From an uncultured Candidatus Saccharibacteria bacterium (GTDB lineage: Bacteria > Patescibacteriota > Saccharimonadia > Saccharimonadales > Saccharimonadaceae), in the NCBI GenBank assembly GCA_947253995.1, contig CAMYBM010000001.1, positions 1 through 60,000 on the forward strand: a stretch of 60,000 nt of DNA, read 5' to 3'. The notes beneath the pieces are model-generated. The model ran no database searches. It was not told the origin of the DNA and was given only the letters and a program-made list of their open reading frames with translations. Made by a program: the position numbers and the translations under genes. Positions 57,788 to 60,000 of the stretch are shown in pieces. How positions within the stretch are numbered: position 1 is the stretch's first letter; each line of letters starts with the position of its first letter.

Positions 57788-60000
57788 ATGAATCAAATTA
57801 CAAAGCAACCGCCGGTGTTAGTTCTAATTGACGGCAAGTCAGTGTTCTATCGGGGATATTATGCCATGCCACATTTAACAACTAAAGATGGCATGCCGAC
57901 GGGTGGAGTTTATGGTTTTGCCGTGCTGGCGTTAGAGTTAATTAAACGGATTAACCCGGATTATGTGGCCGTCGCTTGGGACAAACCTAAGACAAATATT
58001 CGCCGTCGTTTGGCAATTTACCCCCAATATAAAGCAGGGCGCGTCGCGCCGCCAGCAGATTTTTATGCCCAGATACCTGTTCTAAAAGATCTCTTAGCTT
58101 CGCTTAACTGGCCGTTTTATGAGTTGGATGACTATGAGGCGGATGACATTATTGGTACGCTAGCTCAGGCAGCTAGTCGGCAGGGCATTCATACTATTAT
58201 TATTAGTTCCGATCTTGATATGCTACAGCTACTGAGTGATCGTACTGAGCTTTATGCATTAAAGAAAGGCTTGGCGCAGATTGAGCGGTTTGATCCCGTA
58301 GCGTTTACGCAAAAGTATGGCATTCGCGTTGATCAATTTCTTGACCTCAAAAGCCTTAAAGGTGACGCATCGGACAATATCCCAGGCGTCCCCGGTATTG
58401 GTGAAAAGACGGGTGTAAAATTGTTGCAAAAATACGGTACCTTAGATGAGGTTTATCGACATGTAGCCGAACAGCCTGCTACGCTGCAGAATAAACTGCT
58501 TGCAGGTAAAGACTCGGCTTATATGTCGCAGGCGTTAGCGCGGATTGATTGTACTGCGCCGCTGACACTTGACCTGGCAGCAATGAATAGTCGCCAGCTT
58601 GATCGCGTTCGTTTGCGCGATACTCTGCTTAAATTAGAGTTTACCTCACTGGTCAACAATTTGCCTGAGGGCTATGGCACTTCGTCGGTTGAGCTGACTG
58701 CGGCTGCACCGCAGCTTACTTTGGTGCAGCATTATTCAGTGTTACCGTCAATGGTGTTGGCTCAAGTTATCGATGGTCAGCTATACATAAGCAGCGATGT
58801 AGCAACGGCTTGTCGGTTTGACTGGAGTGAAGTGGCACAGTTGGCGAACAAGCGAGTTGTTACTTATGACGCTAAAGCGTTAGCCAAAGCTTTTTTGGCA
58901 CAAGGGAAGGCAATTACTTGGACGGTTGAATTGGACGTCAAGCATGCGGAATTCTTACTTAATAGTCTAGGCAAGATACAACCGTTGGCACAACGTACGG
59001 CAACACAGTATGGTTCGGATACCCCATTGCTGCAACTAGCTATGCTGTGGCAGCTATTTAAGCAGACCAACGGTGAGTTGGCGCGTTTGCCGAAGCTGGA
59101 TCAGCTAGCTAGGCAAGTAGATTTTCCATTTCAAATTTTATTGGCGCAAATTGAACAGTACGGTGTGCTAGTCGATCGACCGCAACTAGAGCTAATGTCG
59201 CGCAATCTAGGGAAAACGCTAGTTGATTTAGCCGAGCAAATTTACCAGCGCCTTGGTATTAGGTTTAACATTAATAGTCCAAAGCAGCTTAGCGGCGTGC
59301 TATTTGATCAGCTGCACCTGAAGCCGAGAGGCAAGCGCAACAAGGGCGGCTATTATTCCACTGGGGCAAAAGAACTGGAGCATTTACGTAATCAGCATTG
59401 GGTGATTGACCTAATCGAGCAGTATCGCGCAACGGCAAAGCTAAAGTCGACGTATGTAGATGCGTTGATTGACGCTATCAGCAGTGACGGCCGTATCCAT
59501 ACGACATTTAGTCAGGATATTGTTGCTACGGGCCGCTTAAGTTCGGCTAACCCTAATTTGCAGAGTGTGCCAGCTCGAACTGAGCAGGGTAAACAGATTA
59601 AGCGCTGTTTTATTGCCCCGCCGGGTAAGGTAATCGTAAATGCAGACTATGCGCAATTTGAGCTGCGGTTAGTAGCGGCACTGGCGCATGATACTGATAT
59701 GATTGAGCTATTTAATGATCCAGCAACCGACATTCATACTATGACGGCGGCGGCGGTTTATGGGATAGCGCCAGATAAGGTGACGCCTGAGATGCGGCGT
59801 CATGCTAAGACCATCAACTTTGGTATATTGTACGGGATGAGCGCGCGCGGGCTGGCGGATGCAACCAAAATGAGTTTCGGTGCCGCTGCGCAGTTTATTA
59901 AGCGTTACTTTGAGTTACATCAACCAATTCGGCGCTTTATGGATGAAATTTTAGCTAAGGCGGAGCAAACTGGCTACGTTGAGACTTGGTACGGCCGCCG
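57788..60000 (+). CDS. polA: DNA polymerase I, 3' end outside window
   Basis: 737 codons visible. The 5'-3' exonuclease domain (about residues 8-275, with GVYGFAVLALELIKRINPDY, FYELDDYEADDIIGTLA, SSDLDMLQLLS, and SLKGDASDNIPGVPGIGEKT) removes primers. The middle 3'-5' exonuclease-like region lacks the DxE motif, so proofreading is probably absent. The polymerase domain shows motif A VNADYAQFELRLVAALAHD and motif B RRHAKTINFGILYGMSARG. Start ATG 12 bases after rpoD. Gene continues beyond 60000. Confidence 0.95.
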   Translation, partial: MNQITKQPPVLVLIDGKSVFYRGYYAMPHLTTKDGMPTGGVYGFAVLALELIKRINPDYVAVAWDKPKTNIRRRLAIYPQYKAGRVAPPADFYAQIPVLKDLLASLNWPFYELDDYEADDIIGTLAQAASRQGIHTIIISSDLDMLQLLSDRTELYALKKGLAQIERFDPVAFTQKYGIRVDQFLDLKSLKGDASDNIPGVPGIGEKTGVKLLQKYGTLDEVYRHVAEQPATLQNKLLAGKDSAYMSQALARIDCTAPLTLDLAAMNSRQLDRVRLRDTLLKLEFTSLVNNLPEGYGTSSVELTAAAPQLTLVQHYSVLPSMVLAQVIDGQLYISSDVATACRFDWSEVAQLANKRVVTYDAKALAKAFLAQGKAITWTVELDVKHAEFLLNSLGKIQPLAQRTATQYGSDTPLLQLAMLWQLFKQTNGELARLPKLDQLARQVDFPFQILLAQIEQYGVLVDRPQLELMSRNLGKTLVDLAEQIYQRLGIRFNINSPKQLSGVLFDQLHLKPRGKRNKGGYYSTGAKELEHLRNQHWVIDLIEQYRATAKLKSTYVDALIDAISSDGRIHTTFSQDIVATGRLSSANPNLQSVPARTEQGKQIKRCFIAPPGKVIVNADYAQFELRLVAALAHDTDMIELFNDPATDIHTMTAAAVYGIAPDKVTPEMRRHAKTINFGILYGMSARGLADATKMSFGAAAQFIKRYFELHQPIRRFMDEILAKAEQTGYVETWYGR

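Noticed and set aside
1..60000. CRISPR array, prophage or restriction-modification system
   Set aside because: No short regularly spaced repeats, cas, phage structural or methylase genes seen. The phage-lysozyme-like domain is part of a T4SS-associated secreted protein, not evidence of a prophage.
1..60000. Recoded UGA (genetic code 25)
   Set aside because: UGA ends several genes (valS at 56547-56549, pilin copies 1 and 2, virB4) and homologous protein ends coincide with it; coding is standard.

Overview
The window looks like a contiguous piece of a small, densely packed bacterial chromosome that includes the replication origin. The gene content suggests a Candidate Phyla Radiation bacterium, most likely Saccharibacteria (TM7). 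The hints are a type IV secretion system (T4SS) with arrays of short two-helix pilins and several giant VirB6-like proteins, a PrgI / split-VirB4 cassette, shortened versions of many housekeeping proteins, and many overlapping genes. UGA is used as a stop (for example at the end of valS, and in several TGATG stop/start overlaps), which argues against the recoding CPR lineages (Gracilibacteria/Absconditabacteria). The taxonomic call is inference; no 16S rRNA gene is present.

Layout. 1-3.1 kb: Wzt/Wzm-type polysaccharide ABC exporter and a family 2 glycosyltransferase. 3.1-9 kb: the classical origin neighbourhood, jag-yidC-rnpA-rpmH leftward and dnaA-dnaN-recF rightward, with DnaA boxes upstream of dnaA and between dnaA and dnaN. 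9-11 kb: MacB-like ABC transporter. 11-14.6 kb: PrgI-like protein, a VirB4 N-terminal-like protein and a VirB4 ATPase, followed by a lipid/diacylglycerol kinase. 15.5-18.5 kb: PGI/PMI and groSL under a CIRCE operator. 18.6-34.2 kb: a leftward T4SS block. Its promoter-proximal part is four VirB6-like polytopic proteins, which are a tandem duplication of a two-gene unit. The promoter-distal part is a 1072-residue membrane protein ending in a CHAP domain, a 598-residue secreted lysozyme/SGNH/C39 protein and two small membrane-anchored proteins. 34.2-37.3 kb: seven tandem T4SS-pilin-like genes running rightward. 37.3-60 kb: housekeeping genes (four tRNA-Ser genes, dnaG, orn, argS, pyrG, hsp20, comF, a D,D-carboxypeptidase, HIT, rlmH, murE, tsaD, a FemX-like gene, valS, rpoD, polA).

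How the genes fit together. VirB4 and PrgI (11-14.6 kb), the VirB6-like channel proteins, the wall hydrolases (VirB1-like role) and the pilins together would make a cell-envelope-spanning secretion or DNA-uptake/attachment machine. No VirD4, relaxase or VirB11 is seen here. The two T4SS transcription units diverge from a 75-bp region that holds a perfect 10-bp inverted repeat, a candidate common operator.

A recurrent regulatory feature is a TATAAT-like box, often the extended form TGnTATAAT, lying only 6-10 bases before the start codon with no Shine-Dalgarno. This implies that many mRNAs are leaderless. Genes that do have a strong AGGAGG site have their -10 box further upstream.
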